Assembly (NCBI GenBank): GCA_009602735.1
Contig: WELA01013063.1
Span: 68,171 to 99,316 of the forward strand
DNA: 31,146 nucleotides
Source of the DNA: Mesotaenium endlicherianum
Lineage: Eukaryota > Streptophyta > Zygnematophyceae > Zygnematales > Mesotaeniaceae
Direction: 5' to 3'
Numbering within the stretch: the first letter of the stretch is position 1; each line of letters starts with the position of its first letter. Shown here piece by piece: positions 1 to 12,579 of the stretch. The position numbers and the translations under genes were made by a program. A model generated the notes under the pieces. The model worked only from the letters and a program-made list of their open reading frames with translations. It was not told the DNA's origin and ran no database searches.

Positions 1-111
1 CCCCCCCCCCGGCTATCCATTCTATATACATGGTAAAAAAACTGAGCAGCGCCAAGTAATATCAAGCCCACCTTACTCCACAAGTGTCAGACCGTCCACG
101 CCCGTCAGAAC

Positions 112-3060
<2,949 letters not shown>

Positions 3061-3713
3061 GGCTGCCCTCCCTCTAACCACAGTGCCTGGCGGCTTGCGA
3101 AAAGGGCATTCTTCTTCGCTAACGTCATATGTATAGAAAGCTTTCAATTGTTCTGTTCGCAGTCGTAACGCCGGGTTGCCAGGAGTCGAAACTCTTGACG
3201 TTGACGCCGAGCACACACTGTAAGGTAATGTGCATCCGTATATATGCACCATGTACGCACCAGTGCGCGCCCTTCAGTTGCCAAATGCTCGCCGCCGGTC
3301 CCGTTCGGAGAGTCGGTTTATTTGCAAATTATGTATGCACGAGCCCGCACTCGTGCAGCACTAGATTTTTGAATGATCCGACATGGTCGGTACTAGGCAA
3401 AAACTTCTGCTTTACTTCCGTGAACTGGACTCGACAACTTGCTGCAGAAAGCGATGCAAGTTACTCATCACACTTTTCAGAGCGGAAGATATTGACTCGA
3501 TAAGATGGAAGGCAGAGGTCGTGGGAGGAGGAGCACCTGTTTTTACTCCTGTTAAAACAATTATCCTCTCTCCGAAGAAGGTTGCCAGCGGAGCAAGTTG
3601 TCTTCGTTTGTCAGGGAAATAAGAAGGACTACATGAGTACATGTACGTCTGATTTCTCTCGGACAATTCATCACTCGCAGTCTTCCACACCAGCAAGACT
3701 AGCCCCAAAGAAC
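3061..3713. promoter_or_regulatory. Shared 653-bp region between divergent uL14 and HIPL start codons
   Basis: The uL14 ATG (minus strand, 3060) and the HIPL ATG (plus strand, 3714) face away from each other, so both promoters and 5' UTRs must lie here unless non-coding upstream exons exist. A TATATAT run at 3239-3245 is the only TATA-like string I see, and it is not clearly placed for either gene. No plant telobox, which is common upstream of ribosomal protein genes, is evident in this interval. The promoter role is inferred from gene layout, not from a recognised motif. Confidence 0.6.
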
Positions 3714-4617
3714 ATGGCTTTCCGTTCACGCCTTGAGGCGAAAGTTTTGGCACTTGCCATCATTCTTTTCTGCAGTGTACTTCATGCGACAGCTCAGCTG
3801 GGCCTGTGCCTCGACAGGATAAGCGGCAGCCCTGTTCTGAACATGCAATTCCACCCCGCTAATTCGAGTCGGGCCTTTCTAGCAACTCAGGATGGGCGCA
3901 TTTCCATCGCAGACATTCCGTCCGACGGGTCCGGGCAGGTAATAAGAGAGACCTCCACTTTTCTTGATCTGACGAGCAAGATCAACCATGGTGGAGAGTT
4001 CGGTCTCCTAGGGTTTGCCCTGCACCCCAACTTTACATCCAACGGCCGGTTCTTCGTCTCCTACACGTGCGACTCCCAGGTGCAGTCCGGCTGCACTGCC
4101 ACGTGTGCCTGCAGCCCCACCACCGGATGCAGCCCGGGCGATCTGGGGTCAGACGGCTGCAGGAACGCGACTATCGTAGCCGAGTATAGGGCCAGTCCCC
4201 CCTCCTCAGCCAAAGCCTCCCCCACACAGGTGAAGCGCATTCTCTCCATGGGGCTGCCGTACGAGGACAACCACGGGGGACAGATTCTGTTCGGCCCCGA
4301 GGATGGGTACCTGTATGTCGTGTATGGGGACGGCGGGGGGAGCATGGCCCTGCAGTCGGGGGACCCGTGGAATTTTGCGCAGAAGAAGACCTCGCTGCTG
4401 GGGAAGGTCCTGCGAATTGACGTGGACGCTTCCACGCCTGCAGAAGCTGGGAGCAGCCGCAGGTGGGGTAGCTATGGCATCCCCAAGGACAACCCGTTTG
4501 TGGGCCAGAGGGGGGTGCAGCCTGAGATTTACGCCCTTGGGTTTAGGAACCCCTGGCGGTGCTTCTTCGACAGCGCCGGGAGCCACCGACTCTTCTGCGG
4601 GGATGTCGGGCAGGTGT

Positions 4618-4685
<68 letters not shown>

Positions 4686-5772
4686 ATGTGTGTCTCGTTT
4701 CGTTGTGCTCCTGTACTATTGTTTGCCAGGAAATGAATCAGCATGAGCAGAAGACTAGCACGGCACAGAAAAATTGCGTAAATCTCGACGCGTATTATAC
4801 CTGACATGATCTGGAATTTGAGGCTAGGGTTGAGGGCAGTGGTTAGGGATTGAGTCTTCGGAATTCTAATGCCTCAGGGTGTGGCGTATCATTCAGACGT
4901 GACATGTGCACACGTGCATTTGCATGTGAATATTTGTAAGCACGAAGCGCGCACACGCGAGCAGAGTCGTAAAGTTAGGGTTGTGCTCAGAGCTTAGGGT
5001 TTTGTACATTCGCGTACGCAGAGCTGGGGGTGCAGGTTTTGCTAAAGGATTAGGTTTTGTGCGCGAGCAGAGCCGGGAGGAGGAGGTCGACATCGTGGTG
5101 AAGGGCGGCAACTACGGGTGGCGCCTGCTGGAGGGCAACCTGGCCTACACTCCCGCGGTGGCACCTGGCGGCTCCACGACGCGCGCCGCCATCCGCGCAA
5201 TCCCCCCCATCGCCGTGTACAACCACACGGGCCCCTTTGCTGCCGTCACGGGCGGCGTCGTCTCACACTCCCCAAGCTATCCCTGCCTCGAGGGGAAGTA
5301 CCTCTTTGTCGACCTGTTCGGCTCCGACCTCTTCGTCTCGACAGAGTCGACGACGACCCCTGCGAACACCAGCAGCAGCGGCGGCGGCGCCAGCTGGCAG
5401 ACGGAGCGGATGAGCATGCAGTGCGCGTCGTCGTCCGCCATCAGGTGCCGGGGGCTGGCCGACAACATTTTCTGGTGGGGGTGGGCGCAGGGCCCCCCCG
5501 CCGCGCGCGGGAACGCCTTCATGCTGTCGTCGTCGGGGGTCTACCGCCTGACCGACAGGAGCCGCTGCAACAAGACGTGCACGGGTGCTGCGCTGGCGTT
5601 GAACGGGTCCTCCTCAGATGGCCCCGCTCCGTCTCCTGGAGACTCGCCGGCTCCCCCCCCCAAGGGGGCCGGGAGGCGGCTCTCGGCTGGGGCGGTGCTT
5701 GCTGCGCTGGCGTCGTTGCTGTGCAGCGCAGCTGTGCTGCCCCTTCCCTGCGCGCCACGCATTCTCAGGTAG
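3714..5772 (+). CDS. HIPL: HIPL-type protein (hedgehog-interacting-protein-like, glucose/sorbosone dehydrogenase domain), two exons
   Basis: Exon 1 is 3714-4613 and exon 2 is 5071-5772 (stop TAG). The intron has GT at 4614 and AG at 5069-5070, in phase 0, and the product is 533 aa. Residues 1-28 form a signal peptide (LALAIILFCSVLHATA). The GSDH beta-propeller follows: GLCLDRISGS right after the signal, NHGGQILFGPEDGYLYVV at about 186, GDGGG at about 205, SLLGKVLRIDVD at about 230, ALGFRNPWRCFF at about 280, GDVGQ at 296-300, and across the junction EEEVDIVVKGGNYGW. The tail is Ser/Pro-rich (APSPGDSPAPPP), then hydrophobic to the end, which suggests a GPI anchor or secretion. Land-plant HIPL proteins are usually about 700 aa, with a cysteine-rich domain before the propeller. 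Here that domain is absent, because the signal peptide abuts the propeller. Substrate and function are not well established for the family. Exon 2 is markedly GC-rich. Both exons are open, so the gene is probably active. Confidence 0.92.
4620..4692. repeat. (CT)n-(TG)n compound microsatellite in HIPL intron
   Basis: About 25 CT units (4620-4669) run directly into a TG tract (4669 to about 4692, with one TA interruption). The tract begins six bases after the exon end, so it lies almost on top of the 5' splice site of the single HIPL intron. It is length-variable in principle and a likely source of assembly error. Confidence 0.95.
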
Positions 5773-5784
5773 AAATTAGGGTTT
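4975..5784. promoter_or_regulatory. Telobox-like TTAGGGTTT motifs in the HIPL intron and just after its stop
   Basis: TTAGGGTT occurs at 4975-4982 and TTAGGGTTT at 4994-5002 inside the intron, and TTAGGGTTT recurs at 5776-5784 just past the stop codon. A looser copy (TTAGGTTTTG) lies near 5050. Plant teloboxes (AAACCCTAA on the other strand) are known regulatory motifs, usually upstream of housekeeping genes. Their use inside an intron here is only suggested by the clustering. Confidence 0.35.
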
Positions 5785-8247
5785 TGTCGTCGCTCAGCTT
5801 CCACCACGGAAGTTACGGCTCCCAAGGAAGTATCGGCTCCCAAGGCTCGGTGTCTAACTTATCGGCCAAGTGCCTGGTCACGTGCGCCGCATGTAAATTA
5901 TTGCTTCGGTTTTTATCCACTGATGGCACTCGGTGGCACTGATATGGTGGATAGGAGTCTGTAAAACACTGATCGGTTGTGCGAAATCTCTGTTGGCGTC
6001 GCAATTTTGTCCTGGAAGCATCGAAGCTCATCCCCGCAGGTAGATTGCACTCACCTGGAGGACTGTTGTGTAAATCTGGGTGGTATTGAATGTGGGAAGG
6101 CCATCAACGCCGACATCTCTGGACGTTCGCCAGCTGCAGTGCTTGGGTCCGGGTTTAGGTTGGCAAGACGCGTCGTCAAACTTGAGGTTTACTCAAGGAA
6201 CTATGCATGGTGTTGCATATGTGAGCTTTTTGACGGCGTCTTGTCAATCCCTCGTTTCTTGCTTGAAGTGATTTCCTTGGATGGGTAAAAGCCGATTGGT
6301 TGTGCGCATTTCGATCTGTGTATGCTTGGGCACGAACCATGAGAAATTATTGCACGAAGTCCCACTTTTATCTGCACCACAAGAATTCAAGGTAAAGAAT
6401 TGTCACAATAGCAATTTTCAAGATATGACGCTTACAAGTTCTGAAAGTATGTTAATATTTTTCAATGGAATCACCATGTGCAAATTTATGACGACAAGCC
6501 AGATGCTTTATGTACAATGTAGTCACAAGGTTGCACCACTTTGTTACTCGTCTTCAGCATTTATTCAACCCACCTTGAGAGGTCTTAATTAGTATCCTTT
6601 AAAGGGTTGGCTTCACTTTGCCCGATAAAGGCACGAGATTCAAACAATTTGAAGCAATATATTTTGCAATAATACATAGCATCATGGTATTTATTCCCTT
6701 AATTCATCGATGGGATTGCTTTTTGTTTTTTTATGAATTGGAAATTTTTTAACATTTTTTCGGGTAACATTCTTTTAAAATACTAAAGGGAGTTTTCCCC
6801 CATTCTATAGACTATAACTCCTTACCAGTTGCCTCTGATGATTGATCACTCCTAGGCCACGACGGGGATAGTGACGGGACACGTTTGAGACGTGGAAGCG
6901 GATGCCAGCTATGGTCATCCCTGGGGCCTCTCCGCCATCTCCAATAAGTTTTCTTCTTGAAAGCAGCTTTGAAGGTCTTAGCGGTAGTACGACATTTTTG
7001 TTACATGAGCAGGTACATTCCAGTCATAAAATCGTACACACCATCCTTGACTGACGGTAGTAAGCGGTACAAACGCACGCAAATCTTGTCATGCTCTGCA
7101 CTGTTTTACACGCTTACCCTTCTCGATGGCCAAACTATGGGGCTCACGTGCTTGGGGATGCTCTGAGCGCAACTGGCGCAACCAAGAATCACTGTGATGG
7201 TCAACTTGGGCAGCCGTAGCATTATCAAAAGGTGCTCAAGGGATAGGTTCCAGGAAGATTGAAAGTAATCAACCTCGAGGCTCGAACAAGGGGGCCGGGG
7301 CTACTGGGGTGGTGAAGTATAAATGAAGCATGCCAAGGCAAATTAGACTGATAAGCTAGCAAAGACTGCCTTCCCTTAAGTTGTCATCATCGAACACTTT
7401 TCTAGAGTCTTCAGGTCGGGTCATCAACCCACATTGCTTTCAGAGCCTAGACACGAGAGATCAAGCTGCTCACTTTTAATATGGCGGGTAAAGGAACTTG
7501 ACACGGTCTACATTGTGTTAGTTCTATGTACCAACAAAAATGTACTTGGCTATGCCAAACATGGCGGACATATTCAAATAGCTGTATTGAGCTGTAAGAT
7601 GCTTAATCCTATAAAATTCTGAACCGCGGTACATCATTGCCCTTTTTGTGCAATCTTATGTACATATAGACATATGGATATTAGCGTCATGACGCCAAAC
7701 TTCACCTCTCAATTCGTGGCCATAATGATTGGATATTTTTATGGCCTACCACTCGTGCCCGCTTCAGCTGCTAATTGTGTGTGCTGAAACGGAAATCAAT
7801 ATTCTTAATGAGACTTTGGAATGGATCTTGCCATATACGCGACAAGCCAATAACTACAACACTACCAGCCATCAAATTCGTTTGTGCGCATATTGAATTA
7901 TGGTGTACGTGGTTTGTACTGTTCATGTTGATGCATTAATAATATGCAAGTGTCTTGGCTGTTGCAGAATTGACCTAAAATTTGGACCTTCATTAACTCT
8001 ACCCGGTAGCTCTGAAGAGGTTGCCTTGCTTGCAACAGGTGATGAAACTGCTGAGATAGAGTAACCAACATGTAAAAGATGATGTATTGATAAAATCAAG
8101 TTTGACACGTGTATGGTGTGAGGTCAAAGTAACCATATGGGTTTAGTTGACCAAGACTGGTAGACTAGAAGAAGTCAAACTTGTTCGGCTAACAAGATAG
8201 ATTTCCTATCAGCAAAAATCTCGCAGCTGATCTAGGACTAATATGTC
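5773..8247. other. Intergenic sequence, no gene recognised
   Basis: The first few hundred bases probably hold the HIPL 3' UTR. An 18-bp direct repeat ends in CGGCTCCCAAGG (5810-5827 and 5828-5845). From about 6600 the sequence becomes AT-rich, with poly-T runs at 6720-6765. Only short open frames occur, none with recognisable domains. A stretch on the minus strand at about 6850-7240 stays partly open and is Lys/Arg-rich, but I cannot assign it. No LTR end, tRNA or transposon terminus was identified before about 8248. Confidence 0.6.
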
Positions 8248-8456
8248 TTGTCAACTAGTCTGCTAGTCCTCCTAGTCAAGGTGAACCTCATGTACTTCAG
8301 CAGCTTCTGCGCGCCCAGCAATTTATTCAGGAAAGAGGAGAATATTGAAATAGATGTATCGACATCTGCAAATGTAGCTATTTACTGTGAAGCCATAGCT
8401 GAAGGTGGTAACTTGAATGCGCAAAATGGTATTGGAGCAGATGATAGATTCCCGCG

Positions 8457-8949
8457 TGTAGTGATATGAGATAGAATATAATAGTTTTTTTTCTTATGAA
8501 TATTTTTAGAGTAGCTTTGTGTGGATTCAAATGTAAATAGATACTCTAGTGACTTGGTTCATGTCCTTTGAACTTTCTAAGGCATTTTCAAAGTTAGAGG
8601 AAGGACCAAGAAAAACTCAATGTGGCAAAAGTCAAATATGCCATTTTTAGGTCAAAAGAACATGTGTACATTATTCTAGAAAGAGGTGGCAAGTTTTGGG
8701 ATGTGTTGGGTGCCAACACATCAACATGCACCTTCTTAGAAATTATTTATGTAGCGAGTATATAAACAAGAACTAGAACATAGAAAGGCATTCGAGAATT
8801 ATTCTTGTACTTGCCAAATCACATAGATATATTAATTCTCAAGAAGCCATCTCTCTTTCAAGAAGCTACCACTTGTATTCAAATATCCTTGTCTTGACTA
8901 GATACAATATTCTATTTTACTATGTACTTTATCTATCTGTTTCACTACA
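8457..8949 (+). mobile_element. Solo LTR, family F, copy 1 (493 bp)
   Basis: It starts TGTAGTGA and ends TCACTACA, a perfect 8-bp terminal inverted repeat with the TG...CA ends of an LTR. It is flanked by a 5-bp target-site duplication, CCGCG, at 8452-8456 and 8950-8954. No internal retroelement sequence belongs to it, so it is a solo LTR left by LTR-LTR recombination. A TATATAAA at 8759-8766 may be its promoter, giving plus orientation. It interrupts the gag N-terminal region of copia element A. A second copy lies at 20974-21512. Confidence 0.88.
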
Positions 8950-9181
8950 CCGCGGGTCATCAGGCATCGTAGCCAGCAAATTGAGAAGTTGGCTGACACT
9001 GATGACTTTCTCACGTGGAAGTAAAAAATGGAGCTGATGTTGAAAACAAACGAATTACGGAAAGTGGTTAGTGGAGGTGAGAAAAACCAGCTGCAGCTGG
9101 CCAAGCGATTGAGAAGTGGGAATATAATGATGAAGAAGGAAAAGTTATTTTAGTTTTAGCACTCAAGGACAGCCAAATCTG

Positions 9182-9245
9182 CCATGTTCTAAATTGCAAG
9201 ACCAATAAAGCACCCATGTTCTAAATTGCAAGACCAGTAGAGCAG
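9182..9245 (+). repeat. 32-bp tandem duplication inside copia A gag
   Basis: Two adjacent 32-bp copies (9182-9213 and 9214-9245) share CCATGTTCTAAATTGCAAGA and differ at three or four positions near their ends. The length is not a multiple of three, so the duplication adds a frameshift to the already broken gag. Confidence 0.9.
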
Positions 9246-10110
9246 TCTGGGATATGTTGCATACTCTTCATGACCACAAAGGTTTCCAGGAGCACCTGCA
9301 GATCAATGAGCAGCTAATGTTCATCAAGAGGAGCAAACAGAGACCATAACAGCATATCAGTCTAGAGAAGATAAATTGCCTCAAAAGCTAGTCACACTTT
9401 AGAAGCCAGCCACAGAATGACCTCATTATCTATCTTCTGAGAGGCCTCCTTATCAAATCATAATACCTTACATGTGACTTTCAATCAAACGACAAAAGCT
9501 GAGATGACACTCAAGCATGTCTAGAGTGCTCTTCTTCAAGAGAAAGAGCGCCTGAAGAATCTAGCAACCAGAGATCCAATCCATGATTTGGTCACAAATG
9601 CAAGTGATCCCTCTCAGAGACAAGGCAGGCCCCGTCGACAGTTGGACCAAATTGAATACTGCAGCTACTGTGACAAGAGAGGCCACACTTTGGAAGAATG
9701 TTGACATGCTCCCTTGTAACGATTTGAGCTATTTTAGGCGTATTTGGGACGTTTTACATATACCTAAAGTACGTTACGCTATTTATCAATATATTATCTG
9801 ATGATGATTGCAACTTGATCAATTAATCGTTATACTCGTGTGCCGACTAATTCCTGGTCGATCAGCAAAGCGACCAAGATGCTATTGCAAAAAGCGTCGT
9901 AAAGTAATTTGACTACATCGCAACAGTACGACATAATTGTTCATGAAGTACTTTGATTTATTATGAGATGATAACATGATCAATTGCGGATTGATTGGAT
10001 TATCAGATTGACATTATTTCGGATAATGCACTATCACCGACTTTGGATTTACGACAAGTCGTTAAACCGAACAAAGTCGTAGAACTCAAACGATACAATT
10101 ATGCTAAACT

Positions 10111-10182
10111 ACTTTGCATCCATGCGGATTCAAACCCGCAACCTCTCGTTTGAGACGATCACACCTAACCGATTGGCAAAGT
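10111..10182 (-). other. tRNA-like 72-nt segment inside the 5' LTR of B
   Basis: Read on the minus strand, the segment begins ACTTTGC and ends GCAAAGT, a perfect 7-bp acceptor-like stem 72 nt apart. It contains GGTTAGGTG in a D-arm/box-A position and GGTTTGAATCC, close to the pol III box-B consensus, in a T-arm position. The anticodon arm does not fold canonically and the T stem is one base short. I therefore call it tRNA-derived or tRNA-like, not a tRNA gene. The middle faintly resembles tRNA-Glu. Confidence 0.5.
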
Positions 10183-10234
10183 AGTTATTACGACTACTTG
10201 GTCATGACGAAAGAATGTGCGAGCAACGAACGGT

Positions 10235-10360
10235 CACATCTATCAAAAATATTCGAAAGACACGACCGCGAAACGTCACGTCTATCGAAAAGGTTCGTAG
10301 ACGTGACTACGAACAATCACGTCTATCAAAAGACGCGACTACGCCAATCCGGCGCAAAAC
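10235..10360 (+). repeat. Three-copy 41/42-bp array in the 5' LTR of B
   Basis: The module starts CACRTCTATC at 10235, 10277 and 10318, so the spacing is 42 and 41 bp. Each copy continues through AAAAG and a GACRCGAC/GACGTGAC block. The second copy contains a perfect 7-bp hairpin, TTCGTAG/CTACGAA, at 10294-10313. The same array with the same spacing is in the 3' LTR (19234, 19276, 19317), so it is an original part of the element and may be an enhancer-like module upstream of the TATA box. Confidence 0.75.
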
Positions 10361-10705
10361 GACTCGTTACGGTTCGTCGCGATTCGTCGAAAGTCTCGAA
10401 ACCGCCACATGGCGCAATTTCAAGCATTCGGTCAAAATGGTCACATCCATTTGACCGTTTTTGTTGACATGACCGGTGCCCTAGGTGGCGACTCAAAGCA
10501 CTCAAGTGCCTCACATTGAACAGGTATAAATACCTGCGAGAGTCATTGTGAGTGCAACTCTCACAAGCACTAATTCTATAGCTACGCGCTACCTCTCTCT
10601 CTCTCGTTCTCAAGAACTTAGTGAAATTAGCGACTTAAAGATATTTTCTTTTCACTATTGTCAAAGTTTCCTTGAATACAGAGGAGAAGATGGAACGTAT
10701 TGCAT

Positions 10706-10718
10706 TGGTATCGGAGCC
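10706..10718 (+). promoter_or_regulatory. Primer-binding site of element B
   Basis: TGGTATCGGAGCC lies one base after the 5' LTR and closely matches the plant retrotransposon site complementary to the 3' end of initiator-Met tRNA (usually TGGTATCAGAGC). It marks the start of minus-strand DNA synthesis and fixes the LTR end at about 10704. Confidence 0.85.
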
Positions 10719-10851
10719 AATCTCGGTTTCTCCAAGGATATTCATTTTTAGTGATTAGAATATATTTGCAGGAAATATATGCGATCGGGGTATTTTTTCG
10801 TTGTGATTCACAACGTTGTTATCGTTCTATTGGCTCTATATCGGCTTCCTC

Positions 10852-12150
10852 ATGGAGACCAAAATTATCGTCGATGCCGCGGCTATTGCTACTGCCACTG
10901 ATGCCACTGACAGCACAAAACCTTCAGGCAATCTCGCAACAATCACCACGACCGCGATCGACCCCCCAATTGGCGACCGCGATTCCCAACCAGCCGTCCC
11001 TCTTACGCCTCACAAATTTTAAGTGACGGTCATCGCACGCTTTGAGGCGTTAACGAGCGACACCTAGGATCAAAATATGATCTTTGCCAATCTCTCGGAT
11101 GTTCTGGATGCTACTCAGACACGTGTTCAATTGAGTGAGGCGAATCATCACGATTTGTTTGCTATCGTCAAATTTTTTGTTACTGCGATGGAATCTCACC
11201 CTTCTGTTGGTCCATTTTTACAGGCTGCCCGAGGAGTGCCGGTTCTACAAGGACGGTCGGCGACGACGTTGTGCCCCCGCTCCAGCCCGCCATTCCTAAG
11301 CAGGCCGCTGCACCGACACCATCGTACAAGCCTTCGCTGCCACAAAAGTTTCAAGGCGGGCCTGGCAGTGATGTTCGCCGTTTTCTCAAGGAATTCAAGA
11401 CGTTCTTTGCGTTAGCGAAAGTAGCCCCAGCGGACCAAGCCATAATGGCTTCCACTTTTCGTAAGGGGGATGCCTCTCAATTATGGCATGGGCAAGATAG
11501 GGGGCCGATGTCTTTTGAGGAGTTCTCCACTGAGTTACGTACTTCCTTTGGGCGTCACAACCCTTGTAAGGCAGCACGTGACAAGCTGCTCCTCCTCAAG
11601 CAGACTGGAACTATCGAAACCTATGTGAACAAGTTTTGCATTTTAGTGGGGCAGATAGTGGATGTCCCAATCGACGCGGGTATGCAAATACACTTGTTTT
11701 GTTTGGGCCTCCAGCCCAAATACGCTACTCGTCTCAACGCAAATCTCGTTACAGGTTTAGAATGGACAACCATAGCGGATCTGATATGTTACACTGAGAC
11801 ATTAGCACAGGAAGAAACGGTCGTACAGCCTAAACGTCAGCTTGTTTGTTCCACACGCCCTCCACCCTCCTTTCCTAGTTCTAGCCCACCCGCTCCAAAG
11901 AGGAACTCTTCTATGGCGCAGGCAACACTCCCATATCAAATGGTGCTCCTCCCAAGCTTCGCAAAATCGATAGCACAGAGGCCCGCAGTCGCATGATGGC
12001 GGAAGGTCTGTGTTTTGGCGGTGGGAAACATGGACATACGATCTCGATGTGTCCTGCTAGGAAGAATTTGAGGAACGATCCCAAGGGGAAAGGTAAGGGG
12101 CCTTTAAATATTAGCTCAGGAGATAGCTGCAAAGCCTCCTTCTGAGCTAT
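10852..12150 (+). pseudogene. Element B gag (capsid and nucleocapsid), frameshifted
   Basis: The probable start is ATG 10852 (METKIIVDAAAI). The reading is split across three frames at about 10852-11022, 11077-11250 and 11271-11996. The last holds the retrotransposon gag core, with DVRRFLKEFKTFFALA, LWHGQDRGPMSFEEF and ETYVNKFCILVGQI. A nucleocapsid knuckle follows in another frame at 12011-12052. It reads CFGGGKHGHTISMC, where the second of the three cysteines is replaced by Gly (GGT where TGT is expected at 12020-12022). The protein would package element RNA. In this state it cannot be made intact. Confidence 0.8.
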
Positions 12151-12579
12151 TGACAACATGACTTAGTGCACAAGAAATACTAGGTGTTTGTGCACATGCA
12201 CCAAGGATTCTTGTTCACTCTGGCATACCCGATATAAATATTCTTCTTCACAAATATGTTTCTATGCAAGTGTTGAGCTTTGCTGAGTTCTTGGACCTTG
12301 AGTATATCCATGCTTCCATGTTCTTACACTTTCAGCCGCATGATCCTAACCTTGAGAAGTGTTACGAACACTTATCTCGATTAAGGAAAATGCAGAAGTG
12401 TCTTGCACCAATTCATATTGCTGCATTCACACCTAGACACTTGTATTCTGACCCGATCACTCGGTTTCAAGCGCGATCGGCAATGGATGATGGGGTTTTG
12501 GTAAAGGACCTCCATATATCCCATATTCCTCTCACGACGAGGACATTGCTGGTGATGCATAATGCTTCTTTAGGGTTAA

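Larger units (their letters stand above)
8248..9714 (+). pseudogene. Ty1/copia element A, gag region (5' block), degenerate
   Basis: This is the nucleocapsid (gag) part of an old Ty1/copia retrotransposon. The N-terminal piece (about 8248-8456, ending GADDRFPR) resumes after a solo LTR at 8955 with a run containing ADTDDFLTWK. Further on come VLALKDSQICHVLNCK, typical of copia gag (UBN2 family), and a CCHC zinc knuckle at 9660-9701 (CSYCDKRGHTLEEC). The knuckle is followed at once by TGA at 9702-9704, where copia proteins often have Trp. Several other stops and frameshifts are present. At 9714 the gypsy element B interrupts the gene, and the frame continues at 19732. No 5' LTR or primer site for A was found, so its left end is uncertain. 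Confidence 0.8.
9715..10704 (+). repeat. 5' LTR of gypsy element B
   Basis: This 990-bp LTR starts TGTAACGATT and ends about TATTGCA, immediately before the primer-binding site. It contains TATAAATA at 10525-10532 (in the 3' copy this is GTAAATA), a reverse-strand 72-nt tRNA-like segment at 10111-10182, and a three-copy 41/42-bp array at 10235-10360. The 3' LTR has 11 further bases (AAAACTTTACA) at its end. The 5' copy may have lost them by a deletion between CA dinucleotides. Confidence 0.85.

Noticed and set aside
4303-4807. Open frames over the CT/TG tract in several frames
   Set aside because: They are shadows of HIPL exon 1 and of the dinucleotide repeat (runs of Leu-Ser or Arg-Glu).
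4820-5010. Interstitial telomere array
   Set aside because: TTAGGG-type units are few, scattered and not tandem.
5914-5953. TATCCAC/GTGGATA hairpin after HIPL as a regulatory element
   Set aside because: A 7-bp stem with a 26-base loop in a 3' flank is too weak to claim without conservation.
8248-8469. Stand-alone 73-codon host gene
   Set aside because: Its 3' part joins in sense with copia A gag once the solo LTR is removed.
8457-8949. F as a short inverted-repeat DNA transposon (MITE)
   Set aside because: TG...CA ends, 5-bp duplications, and a TATA box near 300 bp favour an LTR. The 8-bp termini keep the alternative open.
10111-10182. Functional tRNA gene
   Set aside because: The anticodon arm does not form a 5-bp stem with a 7-nt loop, and the T stem is one base short.
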